A stretch of 64,000 bases of DNA from Porphyrobacter sp. (GTDB lineage Bacteria > Pseudomonadota > Alphaproteobacteria > Sphingomonadales > Sphingomonadaceae). The stretch covers positions 1-64,000 of the forward strand of contig JAPZRO010000004.1 of the NCBI GenBank assembly GCA_027531395.1, in the 5' to 3' direction. The notes beneath the pieces were generated by a model. It did not search any database. It was not told the DNA's origin and saw only the letters and a list, made by a program, of their open reading frames with translations. Of this stretch, positions 44,490 to 53,808 are shown one piece after another. Position numbers and translations under genes: made by a program. Positions within the stretch are counted from its first letter, which is position 1; every line of letters begins with the position of its first letter.

Positions 44490-46010
44490 TCAGGCCGCGA
44501 GCGGCGGGGCGGCGCAGTGGCGGGCGATGAACTCGCCGTGGGACGGCATGGCGGCGACCGCCTCGTCCATCGCGGCGCGGACCTGCGCGAGCCGCTCGGC
44601 CACCGGCACGCCGGCGCGCATCGCGGCCAGCGCCGGGGCGCGGGCGGGGGTGATCCCCTGCCCGAGATAGACCGCGATCCAGCTGGGATTGGCGAACAAC
44701 TCGTGCCCGTCGGCGACCAGCAGGCCATATTCGCGGAAATGGTCGATCTTGTATTGCAGGCTGTCGGGGATCGGCATGGAAGCGCAGTAGCGCCACAGCT
44801 CGGAATCGTCCCGCTCGCACGCCTTGTAGTGCAGGATCAGGAAGTCGCGGATGCGCTCGTATTCGACCGCGGTCTGGGCGTTGTATTCGCGCGCCAGCAG
44901 CGGCGACATGGCCGTGTCGGGCAGCAGCGCTATGAGGCGCAGGATGCCGTATTGGATGAGGTGCAGGCTGGTCGATTCCAGCGGCTCCATGAAGCCCGCC
45001 GACAGGCCGATGGCGACGCAGTTCTTCTTCCAGAATTCGCGCCGCTTGCCGGTCACGAAGCGCAAGGGTCGCGGATCGGCGAGCGCCTTGCCATCGAGGC
45101 TGGCGAGCAGGGTGGCGCTCGCGTCGTCTTCCGAGATGAACTGGCTGCAATGGACATAGCCGTTGCCGGTGCGGTGCTGGAGCGGGATGCGCCATTGCCA
45201 TCCCGCCGGTTTCGCGGTCGAACGGGTGTAGGGCGTGAATTCGCCGCGCTCGCACGGCACCGCGACGGCGCGGTCGCAGGGCAGCCAGTGCTGCCAGTTG
45301 TCATAGCCTGCCTCCAGCGCCTCCTCGATCAGCAGGCCCCGGAAGCCGCTGCAATCAATGAAGAACTCCCCCGCGACCTGCTCGCCGCTCTCCATCGTGA
45401 CGCTGTCGATGAAACCGTCATCACCCCGCAACGCCACGTCGACGACGCGACCTTCCTTGCGCACCACGCCCCGGGCTTCGGCGAAGCGCCGCAGGAAGGC
45501 GGCATAGAGCCCGGCATCGAAGTGATAGGCATAGTCGAAGGTTGACTGGATCAGCCGGCGATCGGGCGAAGGGTGGGTGAACTTGCCCGCCTTGGCCATC
45601 GCCCAGCACATCGAGAAATCGTCGATCGGCCCGTCCACACGGCCCGCCAGACTCTCGCGCATCCAGTGGTGGTAGAAGGGCACGGAATCAAATTCGGCGC
45701 CATACTGGCCGAAGGGGTGGAAATAGGTGTGTCCGAGCCTGCCCCAGTCGACGAACTGGATGCCGAGCTTGAAGCTCCCTTGCGTCTCGCGCACGAAGGT
45801 CGCCTCGTCGATCCCGAGCCGGCGGTTGAAGTGGCGGATCGGCGGAATGGTGGCTTCGCCCACGCCGACCGTGCCGATCGCCTCGCTCTCGATCAGGGTG
45901 ATGGCGCAGGTCTGCCCCACCGCGTCTGCCAGCGCGGCGGCGGTCATCCACCCCGCCGAACCGCCGCCGACGATGACGATGGACGTGAGCGGGGCAGGCG
46001 CGCCGGTCAT
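44490..46010 (-). CDS. Tryptophan-halogenase-like flavoprotein 2
   Basis: A 506-residue paralogue of the halogenase at 38968. All functional motifs are kept: VIVGGGSAGWMTA for FAD, GVGEATIP, the lysine of FKLGIQFVDW (K81), WQWRIPLQHRTGNG and the glutamate of FMEPLEST. It is the last gene of the amylase/alpha-glucosidase/LacI operon and its ATG overlaps the LacI stop by four bases, so it is translated with a sugar regulator. This ties it to glucan metabolism rather than indole natural-product synthesis; its substrate is unknown. Confidence 0.88.
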   Translation of the reverse strand: MTGAPAPLTSIVIVGGGSAGWMTAAALADAVGQTCAITLIESEAIGTVGVGEATIPPIRHFNRRLGIDEATFVRETQGSFKLGIQFVDWGRLGHTYFHPFGQYGAEFDSVPFYHHWMRESLAGRVDGPIDDFSMCWAMAKAGKFTHPSPDRRLIQSTFDYAYHFDAGLYAAFLRRFAEARGVVRKEGRVVDVALRGDDGFIDSVTMESGEQVAGEFFIDCSGFRGLLIEEALEAGYDNWQHWLPCDRAVAVPCERGEFTPYTRSTAKPAGWQWRIPLQHRTGNGYVHCSQFISEDDASATLLASLDGKALADPRPLRFVTGKRREFWKKNCVAIGLSAGFMEPLESTSLHLIQYGILRLIALLPDTAMSPLLAREYNAQTAVEYERIRDFLILHYKACERDDSELWRYCASMPIPDSLQYKIDHFREYGLLVADGHELFANPSWIAVYLGQGITPARAPALAAMRAGVPVAERLAQVRAAMDEAVAAMPSHGEFIARHCAAPPLAA

Positions 46011-47035
46011 CCGCCGCAGCTCTCGCGGATCAGCAGGCTGGTTTCGAGCCGCTCGGAAATCGCCGGGCCGTCGCCGCGGTCGATCAGCTTGGACACCAGC
46101 ATCCGGCCCGCGAGGTTGGCGTCCTGATCGATGGTGGTGAGCTGAGGAGTGACGAGCCGCGCGGCGGGGATGTTGTCATAGCCCACCACCGAGACATCGG
46201 ACGGGATGTTGATGCCGCTGCGGGAGAGCGCGCGGATCGCGCCGATGGCGATGAGATCGGAAGCGGCAAACACCGCGTCGAACTTCAGACCCCGGGCAAT
46301 CGCGCTGCGGGTGGCGGCTTCGGCCGAGTGCACTTCGAAATGGGCGGGGATGACGAGGCTGTCGTCGACCGCGATACCCGCCTGCGACAAGGCTTGGCGA
46401 TAGCCGCGGCAGCGCTGCTCGGCCTCGGGCGCTTCGGTGTCGCCGAGGAACAGGATGCGCTTGCGGCCCAGCCGCGCCAGATGCGCCGTCGCGCGCCGCC
46501 CACCCGCGACGTTGTCCGATCCGATCGCGCAATATTGCGCATCGGGAAACTCCGCGCCCCACACCACGAAGCGGTTGTCGCGCGCGGCGAGGGCGTTGAA
46601 GGCGTGGTGCAGCGAGGACTGGCCGATAAAGATCACGCCGGTCGCTCGGCTGGTGGTCATCGCGTAGTCGAGGTCGCTGCTTGCGCGCGGGGTCAGGTGG
46701 CTGACCAGCAGGTCGGCATTGCGCTCGCGCGCGGCCTCGGCGATGCCGGCCAGCAGTTCGAGGAAGAAGGGGTCCGCCACCCGGCTCTCGCGCGCCTGCG
46801 GGGCAGGGACGACCACCGCGATGGTCGCGTCCGCCCCGCTCGGTCCGGCGGGCATCGAGGCGCGAAATTCATAGTCATGCGCGCGCGCGATCTGCCAGAT
46901 CTGCTGCTTGGTGCGCCGCTTCACCGAGGGACTGTCATTGAGCGCGCGGCTGACGGTCGACACCGATACCCCGGCCTCGCGGGCAATATCCTCCAGCGTG
47001 GCGCTGCGCCGCGAGGGGGACCGGGTTGCATTCAT
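46007..47035 (-). CDS. LacI-family regulator of the glucan locus
   Basis: A 342-residue LacI/GalR repressor with an N-terminal helix-turn-helix (TLEDIAREAGVSVSTVSRAL) and hinge, then a periplasmic-binding-protein-like sugar domain (residues about 65-335). It is encoded within the operon it probably controls, after the alpha-glucosidase gene (2-base gap) and overlapping halogenase 2. The effector is likely maltose or a maltodextrin, from context. Confidence 0.92.
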   Translation of the reverse strand: MNATRSPSRRSATLEDIAREAGVSVSTVSRALNDSPSVKRRTKQQIWQIARAHDYEFRASMPAGPSGADATIAVVVPAPQARESRVADPFFLELLAGIAEAARERNADLLVSHLTPRASSDLDYAMTTSRATGVIFIGQSSLHHAFNALAARDNRFVVWGAEFPDAQYCAIGSDNVAGGRRATAHLARLGRKRILFLGDTEAPEAEQRCRGYRQALSQAGIAVDDSLVIPAHFEVHSAEAATRSAIARGLKFDAVFAASDLIAIGAIRALSRSGINIPSDVSVVGYDNIPAARLVTPQLTTIDQDANLAGRMLVSKLIDRGDGPAISERLETSLLIRESCGG

Positions 47036-47037
47036 CG

Positions 47038-48714
47038 TCAGGCTTGCTCCGCTGTCTCAGCCGCCCAGTAACCCGAACCGGGCGCGAGCACCATGGGTGG
47101 ATTGCCCGCCCCGCCGACCGTGCTTTCGGTCGCCAGCAGGCTCCCCCCGGCGAAGGCTTCCGGCGAGTTCCATTCGAGCACGTCCTCGCCGAGATTGAAG
47201 ACGCACAGCACCGCACCATCGGCATCGCGCCGCACGAAGGCCAGCAGCGCCTCGGGCGTGTCGAGCAGGGTGATGTCGCCGCTCGCCAGTGCCGGCCATT
47301 GGCGCCGCAGCGCGAGCAGGCGGCGGGCGTAGTGCAGCGTCGATTGCGGGTCCTGCGCCTGCTTGTCGACCGCGAGCGCGGCATGGGCCGGATCGCGCTT
47401 GAGCCAGGTGCGGTTGGCGCTGGAAAAGCCCGCCTGCGGCGCGCCCGCCTGCCACGGCATCGGGGTGCGCGCGCCGTCACGGCCGAGCGTGTGCGGCCAG
47501 TTGGCGATGGCTTCGGGATCGAGCAGGTCTTCGAAGGCGACCTCACCCTGCGGCAGGCCCAGTTCCTCGCCCTGATAGATGATCGGATTGCCCCGAAGGC
47601 TGAGCAGCAGCAGCAGGTTGAGCCGCGCGGCGCGGGCCATGTCGCCGTCCATCGTCCAACGGGTGACGGCGCGCGGGGCATCGTGGTTCGAGAAGGCCCA
47701 CGAAGGCCAGCCTTCGCCCTCCGCACCGCTCCACTGCGCAAGGCTCGCGCGCACCAGCGGCGCGGTGAGGCGCGGGGCGTAGAGGAAATCGAAGTTGTAG
47801 GCCGAATCCAGCCGCTTGCCGCCTTCGGTGAAGGCCTTCATCTCCGCCAGCGGCTCCGGCCCGCCGACTTCGGCGACGGTGAAGCGGTTCGGGAATTCGT
47901 CGATCGTCTTGCGAATGCGTTCGAGGAAGGCGACGATATCGGGGTGCGACTGGTTGTAGCGCTTGATCTGCATGTCGAACGGGCGCGTCACCTTGTCCAT
48001 CGGCAGGCCCGAGGGCGGATTGTCGCGCAGCTGCGGATCATGCATCGCGAAGTTCAGCGCATCCAATCGGAACCCGTCCACGCCGCGCGCCAGCCAGAAC
48101 CGCGCCACATCCAGCAGCGCGTCCTGCACGTCGCGGTTATGGACGTTGAGATCGGGCTGCGAGGTCAGGAAGTTGTGCAGGTAATACTGCTTGCGCGGCC
48201 CGTCCCACTGCCACGCCGAGCCGCCGAACACCGATTGCCAGTTCGACGGCGGCGAGCCGTCCGGCTTGGGATCGGCCCAGACATACCAGTCGGCCTTGGT
48301 GTTGGTGCGATCCTGCCGGCTTTCCTGGAACCACGCGTGCTCGTCCGAGGTGTGCGAATAGACCTGATCGATGATCACCTTCAGCCCGAGGCTGTGCGCC
48401 TTCTCGATGATCCGGTCGAAATCGGCGAAGCTGCCGAAGCTCGGATCGATCCCGCAGTAATCGGCCACGTCATAGCCGAAATCCTTCATCGGCGAGGTGA
48501 AGAAGGGCGAGATCCAGATGCCGTCGACGCCCAGATCGGCGATGTAGTCGAGCCCCTCGGCAATGCCCGCAAGATCGCCGATCCCGTCGCCGTTGGTGTC
48601 GCGGAAGCTGCGCGGATAGATCTGGTAGATCACCGCACCGCGCCACCAGGCGAGCGTGCCGGTGGTTGCAGGAGCGGTCGCGGAAGTGCCAGCAAAGGGC
48701 TGGGCGGTTGCCAT
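47038..48714 (-). CDS. Cytoplasmic GH13 alpha-glucosidase
   Basis: A 558-residue family 13 glucosidase with no signal peptide, so it acts in the cytoplasm on imported maltose or short maltodextrins. The catalytic set is visible: nucleophile Asp in DGFRLDALNF, acid/base Glu in TVAEVGGPE and the transition-state Asp in SNHDAPR. The (beta/alpha)8 barrel begins AVIYQIYPRSFRDTNGDGIGDL, typical of the GH13_23-type alpha-glucosidases of sphingomonads and Xanthomonas. It overlaps the amylase stop by one base. Confidence 0.93.
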   Translation of the reverse strand: MATAQPFAGTSATAPATTGTLAWWRGAVIYQIYPRSFRDTNGDGIGDLAGIAEGLDYIADLGVDGIWISPFFTSPMKDFGYDVADYCGIDPSFGSFADFDRIIEKAHSLGLKVIIDQVYSHTSDEHAWFQESRQDRTNTKADWYVWADPKPDGSPPSNWQSVFGGSAWQWDGPRKQYYLHNFLTSQPDLNVHNRDVQDALLDVARFWLARGVDGFRLDALNFAMHDPQLRDNPPSGLPMDKVTRPFDMQIKRYNQSHPDIVAFLERIRKTIDEFPNRFTVAEVGGPEPLAEMKAFTEGGKRLDSAYNFDFLYAPRLTAPLVRASLAQWSGAEGEGWPSWAFSNHDAPRAVTRWTMDGDMARAARLNLLLLLSLRGNPIIYQGEELGLPQGEVAFEDLLDPEAIANWPHTLGRDGARTPMPWQAGAPQAGFSSANRTWLKRDPAHAALAVDKQAQDPQSTLHYARRLLALRRQWPALASGDITLLDTPEALLAFVRRDADGAVLCVFNLGEDVLEWNSPEAFAGGSLLATESTVGGAGNPPMVLAPGSGYWAAETAEQA

Positions 48715-50552
48715 TACTTGTCAGTCTCCAGAATGCAGGCGGCAAAACCGAAAGGCTCCAGCGCAATCCGCACCGTTCCCGGCGCGGCGAGCGCGGCAGG
48801 ACACTGGCCCAGCAGCGGTGCGATCCGCTGCGCCCGGTAGCTCACCTCGATATTGCGGGAAAGCGCCGATGCGCCGCTGTTGAAGGCCAGCAGCACGCGC
48901 TGTCCGGTTTCGGGATCATGGCGCTCGACCGCGAGCAGGCCGGGGCCGGCCTCCTCGAAGGCGCGCACCTCGCTGAGGCCCCGCCGCAGCGCCGGACTGG
49001 CGGTGCGCGCGGCGGATAGTTCGGCGATCAGGCGGTAGAGCGGGTGCGCGGGATCGAAATTGCTCTGCGCGGTGGTCGCGTCGGAGCCGACCAGGTTGTT
49101 GTCGTTGTAGGCCGCGACCTTGCTTTCGAACATGTCCTCGCGCGCGAGCTGGTCATTGCCGTCGGAGATGAAGCCCTGCTCGTCGCCGTAATAGACGGTA
49201 GGCACGCCGCGCAGGCCGAACATCATCGCATGGCCGAGCTTCACGCGGGCCAGCAGCTCCGCCTCGTCATCCGATCCGCTCATCTGGCGCACGAACATCG
49301 AAAAGCGCCCGAAATCGTGGTTGCCGAGGAAGGTCGGCAGGCCGAGTGCGGTCTTGGCCCCGCCGGGGTAGATCGCGTCCTGCTGGAGGAATTCCGCCAT
49401 CAGGCGCGGCGGCGCCTTGCCGCTCGCGACCAGCTGCGCGGCCTTCGCAAAGCCCATGTCGAGCGCATAGGGCAGGCCGCTTTCGGCCATGACCTGCGCG
49501 GCGAGGGTAGCGGTCGGCTCCTCGTAGGCGATCTCGCCGAAGATGTGGAAGTGATCGATCCCCTTCGCCTTGGCGCGGGCGAGCATGGCGGGGACGAAGG
49601 CCTGCCAGAACTCGGGGTTCACGTGCTTGGCCGTGTCGATGCGGAAGCCGTCGATACCGTAATCGTCGATCCACTGGCCGAAGATTTCGATCATCCCGCT
49701 GACCACGCGCGGATGCTCGGTGGCGAGATCGTCGAGCCCCGAGAAATCGCCATAGACCGAGCTCTCGCCGATCCAGTGCGAATTGCCGCGGTTGTGATAG
49801 AGCGTCACGTCGTTGAGCCAGGCCGGCACCTTCACGCTTTTCTCCGCCTCGCGCACGACAGGCGTGTAGGCGAAGGCGGGATCGGTGAGCTTTGCCCAGT
49901 TGGCGGGATCGGGATTGTCGTCGCCGGTGAAGCCTTCGTTGATCGCCTTGCCGCCCGGGCCGCCCTTGCGCGAGAAGGGATAGTCGCCCTTGCTGCGGTA
50001 ACGGTAGCCGTTTGCTTCGCCCTCGGCATAGTCGATCACATCGGCGGTGTGGTTGGTGATGATGTCCATATAGACCTTCATCCCGCGCGCATGGGCGGCA
50101 TCGACGAAGGCCTTGAACTCGGCATTGGTGCCGAAATGCGGATCGACGCTGGTGAAGTCGGTCACCCAGTAGCCGTGATAGCCCGCGCTCTCCTCGCCCG
50201 GCTTGCCCTGCACCGGCTTGTTCTTGAAGATCGGCGCGAACCAGATCGCGGTGACGCCCATGTTCTGGATGTAGTCGAGCTTGGCGGTCAGCCCCTTGAG
50301 ATCGCCGCCGTGGTAGAAGCCCTTGTGCGTCGGATCGAAGCCGTGATCGAACGCGCCGCCCTTCAGCCCGCCGCGATCATTGCGCGGATCGCCGTTTTCG
50401 AAGCGGTCGGGCAGGACGAAATAGATGATCTCGTCTTCGAGTTCGCGCTCTGCAATCGGGGCCGGCGCCGCCTTCTCAGCCGCGACCGGACCGCCCGCCA
50501 AGGCGGTTCCCGCGCATAGCGCAGCAGCAATTCCCACGAAGATTCGCGTCAT
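48714..50552 (-). CDS. Secreted GH13 alpha-amylase
   Basis: A 612-residue amylase with a signal peptide (ALAGGPVAAE region, cleavage about residue 20). Catalytic residues are the Asp of DGFRIDTAKH, the Glu of IFGEIAYEE and the Asp of LGNHDFGRF. It breaks alpha-1,4-glucans in the periplasm or on the surface. The frame extends to 50603, but the ATG at 50552 (MTRIFVGIAAAL) gives the signal peptide. First gene of the four-gene minus-strand operon. Confidence 0.92.
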   Translation of the reverse strand: MTRIFVGIAAALCAGTALAGGPVAAEKAAPAPIAERELEDEIIYFVLPDRFENGDPRNDRGGLKGGAFDHGFDPTHKGFYHGGDLKGLTAKLDYIQNMGVTAIWFAPIFKNKPVQGKPGEESAGYHGYWVTDFTSVDPHFGTNAEFKAFVDAAHARGMKVYMDIITNHTADVIDYAEGEANGYRYRSKGDYPFSRKGGPGGKAINEGFTGDDNPDPANWAKLTDPAFAYTPVVREAEKSVKVPAWLNDVTLYHNRGNSHWIGESSVYGDFSGLDDLATEHPRVVSGMIEIFGQWIDDYGIDGFRIDTAKHVNPEFWQAFVPAMLARAKAKGIDHFHIFGEIAYEEPTATLAAQVMAESGLPYALDMGFAKAAQLVASGKAPPRLMAEFLQQDAIYPGGAKTALGLPTFLGNHDFGRFSMFVRQMSGSDDEAELLARVKLGHAMMFGLRGVPTVYYGDEQGFISDGNDQLAREDMFESKVAAYNDNNLVGSDATTAQSNFDPAHPLYRLIAELSAARTASPALRRGLSEVRAFEEAGPGLLAVERHDPETGQRVLLAFNSGASALSRNIEVSYRAQRIAPLLGQCPAALAAPGTVRIALEPFGFAACILETDK

Positions 50553-50862
50553 GACCCAGCTCCCTCCGGCTGCGTTTGTGACACCATGGGAGAAGTTTTG
50601 CAAATCTTTGTAGTAGCCGCCTGCGGGCCGAGGTCTCTAGTTCAAACCTTTGTAAGAAATGAATAAAGGGAGAATGCATCGACGAGAATACGAATTTTTC
50701 CGACGAAATTCGGAAAGTTTCTTGCAAATTTTTGCAAGGCGTCCAGACTGTCCGGCGCGGGCTGGGCGAGACATTCGGAAAAGAATTCCGGGATGCTACA
50801 GCCTGCGGGGAGCCGCGTCACCCCGGCAGGGCCGGATACGCGGGGGAGAGGACGAGACACGC
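50553..50862. promoter_or_regulatory. Divergent promoter region of the glucan operons
   Basis: A 310-base control region between the amylase operon (minus) and the transporter operon (plus). It contains the palindrome at 50721-50738, an imperfect relative TTTTGCAAATCTTTGTA (about 50596-50612), and CGAATTT/AAATTCG arms (50691-50697/50706-50712). It is AT-rich compared with the surroundings. Several TTTGCAA/TTTGTAA half-sites suggest cooperative binding by one regulator. No gene is supported inside. Confidence 0.6.
50721..50738. promoter_or_regulatory. CTTGCAAA-TT-TTTGCAAG operator candidate
   Basis: A perfect 8+2+8 inverted repeat about 125 bases upstream of the transporter ATG and 170 bases from the amylase ATG. 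It shares its half-site with the palindrome at 41072-41087 near the receptor/DUF6445 promoters. The LacI-type protein encoded at 46007-47035 is the obvious candidate to bind it. Confidence 0.55.
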
Positions 50863-52410
50863 ATGACGCAAGCCGGCCACAAGCCTGCGATGAGCGCTGG
50901 CCAGATCTGGAACATGAGCTTCGGCTTTCTCGGCATCCAGATCGGCTTCGAGCTGCAGAACGGCAATGTCAGCCGCATCTTCCAGACGCTCGGCGCCGAT
51001 GTCGGAGAGCTCGCCATCCTGTGGATCGCCGCGCCGATGACGGGGCTGATCGTCCAGCCGATCATCGGCCACCTTTCGGACAAGACGTGGAGCCCGCGTT
51101 TCGGCCGTCGTCGTCCCTTCTTCCTGCTCGGCGCATTGCTCGCCAGCCTCGCGCTGTTCGTCATGCCCAATGCGCCCGCCCTTTGGGTGGCGGCGGGGAT
51201 GCTGTGGGTGATGGACGCCTCGCTCAACATCACGATGGAACCGTTCCGCGCCTTCGTTGGCGACAACCTGCCCGACCGGCAACGCACGATGGGCTATGCG
51301 ATGCAGAGCTTCTTCATCGGCACCGGCGCGGTGCTGGCAGGGGCGCTGCCATGGGTGATGACCAACTGGCTCGGCCTCGCCAATGTCGCTCCCGAGGGGC
51401 AGATTCCCGAGACCGTGCAATGGTCGTTCTACATCGGCGGGGCAGCACTGCTGGCGGCGGTGTGCTGGACGGTGTTCACCACGAAGGAATATTCGCCGCA
51501 GGAGCTCGCCGGCTTTGCTGCGGCTGAGGGTGCGGCGGCAGGCGCAAGGCCTGCCAGCGTTCAGCGCAGCGCCGGCCAGTTTGCGGGCGGCGGCGCGGTG
51601 TGGATCATCGCCGGCGCGGTGATCGCCGTGCTGGTCGCCATTGCGCGTGGCGACAGCCGTCCGGCGTTTCTGGGCGGGATCGAAGTTGCGCAGGAGCTCT
51701 ATGTCCTCGCCGCGCTCATCGCCGGGTTCGGGGTGATCCAGCTGGTCGCTGCAATGCTGCGTTCGCAGGGGCGCGAGGAGAGCGGCTTCATGGAGGTCGT
51801 CAGCGATCTCTTCGCCATGCCCAGAACCATGCGCCAGCTGGCGGTGGTGCAGTTCTTCAGCTGGTTCGCGATGTTCGCGCTGTGGATCTATGGCACGCCG
51901 GGGGTGACCGCATACCACTTCGGCGCGGGCGATGCGGCGAGCGCCGCCTATCAGGACGGGGCCGACTGGTGGAGCCTGATGGGATCGGTGCGGAACGGCC
52001 TTGCCGCCGCGGCCGCGCTGGGCTTCGTAGTGGTCGCCGCGAAGATCGACCGCACGCGCCTTCACGCGGTCAACCTGCTGCTGGGCGCGGCGGGCTTTGC
52101 CGCGGTGCTGCTGATCCGCGATCCCGAACTGTTGTGGGTGCCGCAGATCGGCCTCGGCATCGCCTGGGCCTCGATCGTCTCGCTGCCCTATGCGATCCTT
52201 GCGGGCAGTGTGCCCCCTGAAAAAATGGGCATCTACATGGGGGTGTTCAACATCTTCATCGTCGTGCCGCAGCTGCTCGCGGCGACGCTGCTGGGCTTTC
52301 TCGTCACCAACATCTTCGGCGGCGTTCCGATCTACGCGATGGCCATTGCGGCCGCGAGCTTCGTGGCGGCGGCGGCAGCGACGCTGCTGGTGAAGGAGCA
52401 GGCGGCGTGA
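50863..52410 (+). CDS. MFS sugar (maltose/SLC45-type) transporter
   Basis: A 515-residue major-facilitator protein with about 12 membrane helices. LSDKTWSPRFGRRRPFFLLG (the loop between helices 2 and 3) is the signature of the SLC45/sucrose-maltose group. It would move maltose or maltodextrins from periplasm to cytoplasm with protons. The ATG at 50863 is preceded by GGGGGAGAGG; the longer open frame upstream runs through the operator. Its stop overlaps the next amylase ATG by one base. Confidence 0.88.
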   Translation: MTQAGHKPAMSAGQIWNMSFGFLGIQIGFELQNGNVSRIFQTLGADVGELAILWIAAPMTGLIVQPIIGHLSDKTWSPRFGRRRPFFLLGALLASLALFVMPNAPALWVAAGMLWVMDASLNITMEPFRAFVGDNLPDRQRTMGYAMQSFFIGTGAVLAGALPWVMTNWLGLANVAPEGQIPETVQWSFYIGGAALLAAVCWTVFTTKEYSPQELAGFAAAEGAAAGARPASVQRSAGQFAGGGAVWIIAGAVIAVLVAIARGDSRPAFLGGIEVAQELYVLAALIAGFGVIQLVAAMLRSQGREESGFMEVVSDLFAMPRTMRQLAVVQFFSWFAMFALWIYGTPGVTAYHFGAGDAASAAYQDGADWWSLMGSVRNGLAAAAALGFVVVAAKIDRTRLHAVNLLLGAAGFAAVLLIRDPELLWVPQIGLGIAWASIVSLPYAILAGSVPPEKMGIYMGVFNIFIVVPQLLAATLLGFLVTNIFGGVPIYAMAIAAASFVAAAAATLLVKEQAA

Positions 52411-53774
52411 TGCGTCTGGCGCTCCCGCTGCTGGCGGCGGCGCTCGCTGCTAGTCCGGCGCTGGCCGGGCCGGACTATACCCCGCGCGACACGGTGCAGG
52501 TGCAGAACGCCGACTGGACGCGGGATGCGGTGCTCTACCAGCTCAACACCCGTCAGTTCACGCCGGAAGGCACCTTCAAGGCCGCGCAGGCGCAGCTGCC
52601 CCGCCTCGCCGCGATGGGGGTGGACATCATCTGGCTGATGCCGGTCCACCCGATCGGCGAGACGAACCGCAAAGGCACGCTCGGCAGCCCCTATGCCGTG
52701 CGCGACTACCGCGCGGTCAATCCCGAGCTCGGCACCGAGGCCGAGTTCCGCGCCTTCGTCGACGAGGCCCACCGGCTGGGGCTGAAGGTGATCCTCGACT
52801 GGGTCGCCAACCATTCGGCCTATGACAACCCGCTGACCCTCAGCCACCCCGAATGGTACACCCGCACGCCGGAAGGCGCGCTCACCAGCCCCGCCGGTAC
52901 CGACTGGTCGGATGTGGCGGACTTCGACTACCGCCAGCCCGGCCTGCGCCGCTACATGACCGAGAGCCTCGTCTTCTGGGTGCGCGAGTTCGGGATCGAC
53001 GGGTTCCGCTGCGATGTCGCGGGCTATGTCCCGACCGATTTCTGGGAGACGGCCCGCGCCGAACTCGACAAGGTGAAGCCGGTCTTCATGCTCGCCGAGT
53101 GGGAGCAGCGCGATCTCCACGCCCGCGCCTTCGATGCCACCTATGGCTGGGGCTGGAAGGAAGCGATGCAGCGACTCGTCAAGAGCGGCGAGGGGGCAGG
53201 GCCGATCCGCGGCTACTATGCCGGACAGCTGGAGACATGGCCGCAGGCCGCGATGCGCATGGTCTATACCGAGAACCACGACCAGAATTCGTGGGACGGG
53301 GTGGCGGCGCAGATCTACGGCGAGGCCTACGAGGCGGCGATTGCGCTGTCCTTCGTGGGGTCGGGCCTGCCGCTGATCTATAACGGGCAGGAAGCCGCCA
53401 ATGACCGCCAGCTCGAATTCTTCGAGCGCGATCCGATCGTCTGGAAGGATGGCAAGCACGCGGCGCTGTTCGCAAAGCTGATCGCGCTCAAGACGGCGCA
53501 TCCGGCGCTCCACAATGGTCGCTTCGGTGCAGCCATGGTGGAGGTGCCGACCAGCGTCCCCGCCGACATCTACGCCTTCACGCGCGGGCAGAAGGGCGGG
53601 CGGGTGTTCGCGGTGTTCAACCTTTCGCCGCGGCCGCACGCCGTCACCATCGCGCAGGCGCGTCACCATGGCCGCTACACCGACGCGCTCACCGGCGCGC
53701 CCATGAGCTTCGCAGGGAGCGAGACGCTCGACCTGCCCGCATGGGGCTACCGGATCTACACCGAGACCAAGTGA
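52410..53774 (+). CDS. Secreted GH13 alpha-amylase family enzyme
   Basis: A 454-residue family 13 enzyme with a signal peptide (ALAASPALAG, cleavage about residue 20). Catalytic residues are in DGFRCDVAGY (Asp), MLAEWEQ (Glu) and TENHDQNSW (Asp). It is a short amylase or maltogenic-type enzyme acting in the periplasm; exact product is not predictable. The ATG at 52410 shares one base with the transporter stop; a GTG at 52407 is the alternative. Confidence 0.88.
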   Translation: MRLALPLLAAALAASPALAGPDYTPRDTVQVQNADWTRDAVLYQLNTRQFTPEGTFKAAQAQLPRLAAMGVDIIWLMPVHPIGETNRKGTLGSPYAVRDYRAVNPELGTEAEFRAFVDEAHRLGLKVILDWVANHSAYDNPLTLSHPEWYTRTPEGALTSPAGTDWSDVADFDYRQPGLRRYMTESLVFWVREFGIDGFRCDVAGYVPTDFWETARAELDKVKPVFMLAEWEQRDLHARAFDATYGWGWKEAMQRLVKSGEGAGPIRGYYAGQLETWPQAAMRMVYTENHDQNSWDGVAAQIYGEAYEAAIALSFVGSGLPLIYNGQEAANDRQLEFFERDPIVWKDGKHAALFAKLIALKTAHPALHNGRFGAAMVEVPTSVPADIYAFTRGQKGGRVFAVFNLSPRPHAVTIAQARHHGRYTDALTGAPMSFAGSETLDLPAWGYRIYTETK

Positions 53775-53808
53775 GGCGGCCGCCCCCGGGGCCGCGAGGA
53801 GAGGGACG

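Noticed and set aside
50659..50862. N-terminal extension of the MFS transporter to 50659
   Set aside because: It would run through the operator palindrome and add a charged 68-residue segment not seen in the family. The ATG at 50863 has a good ribosome-binding site.
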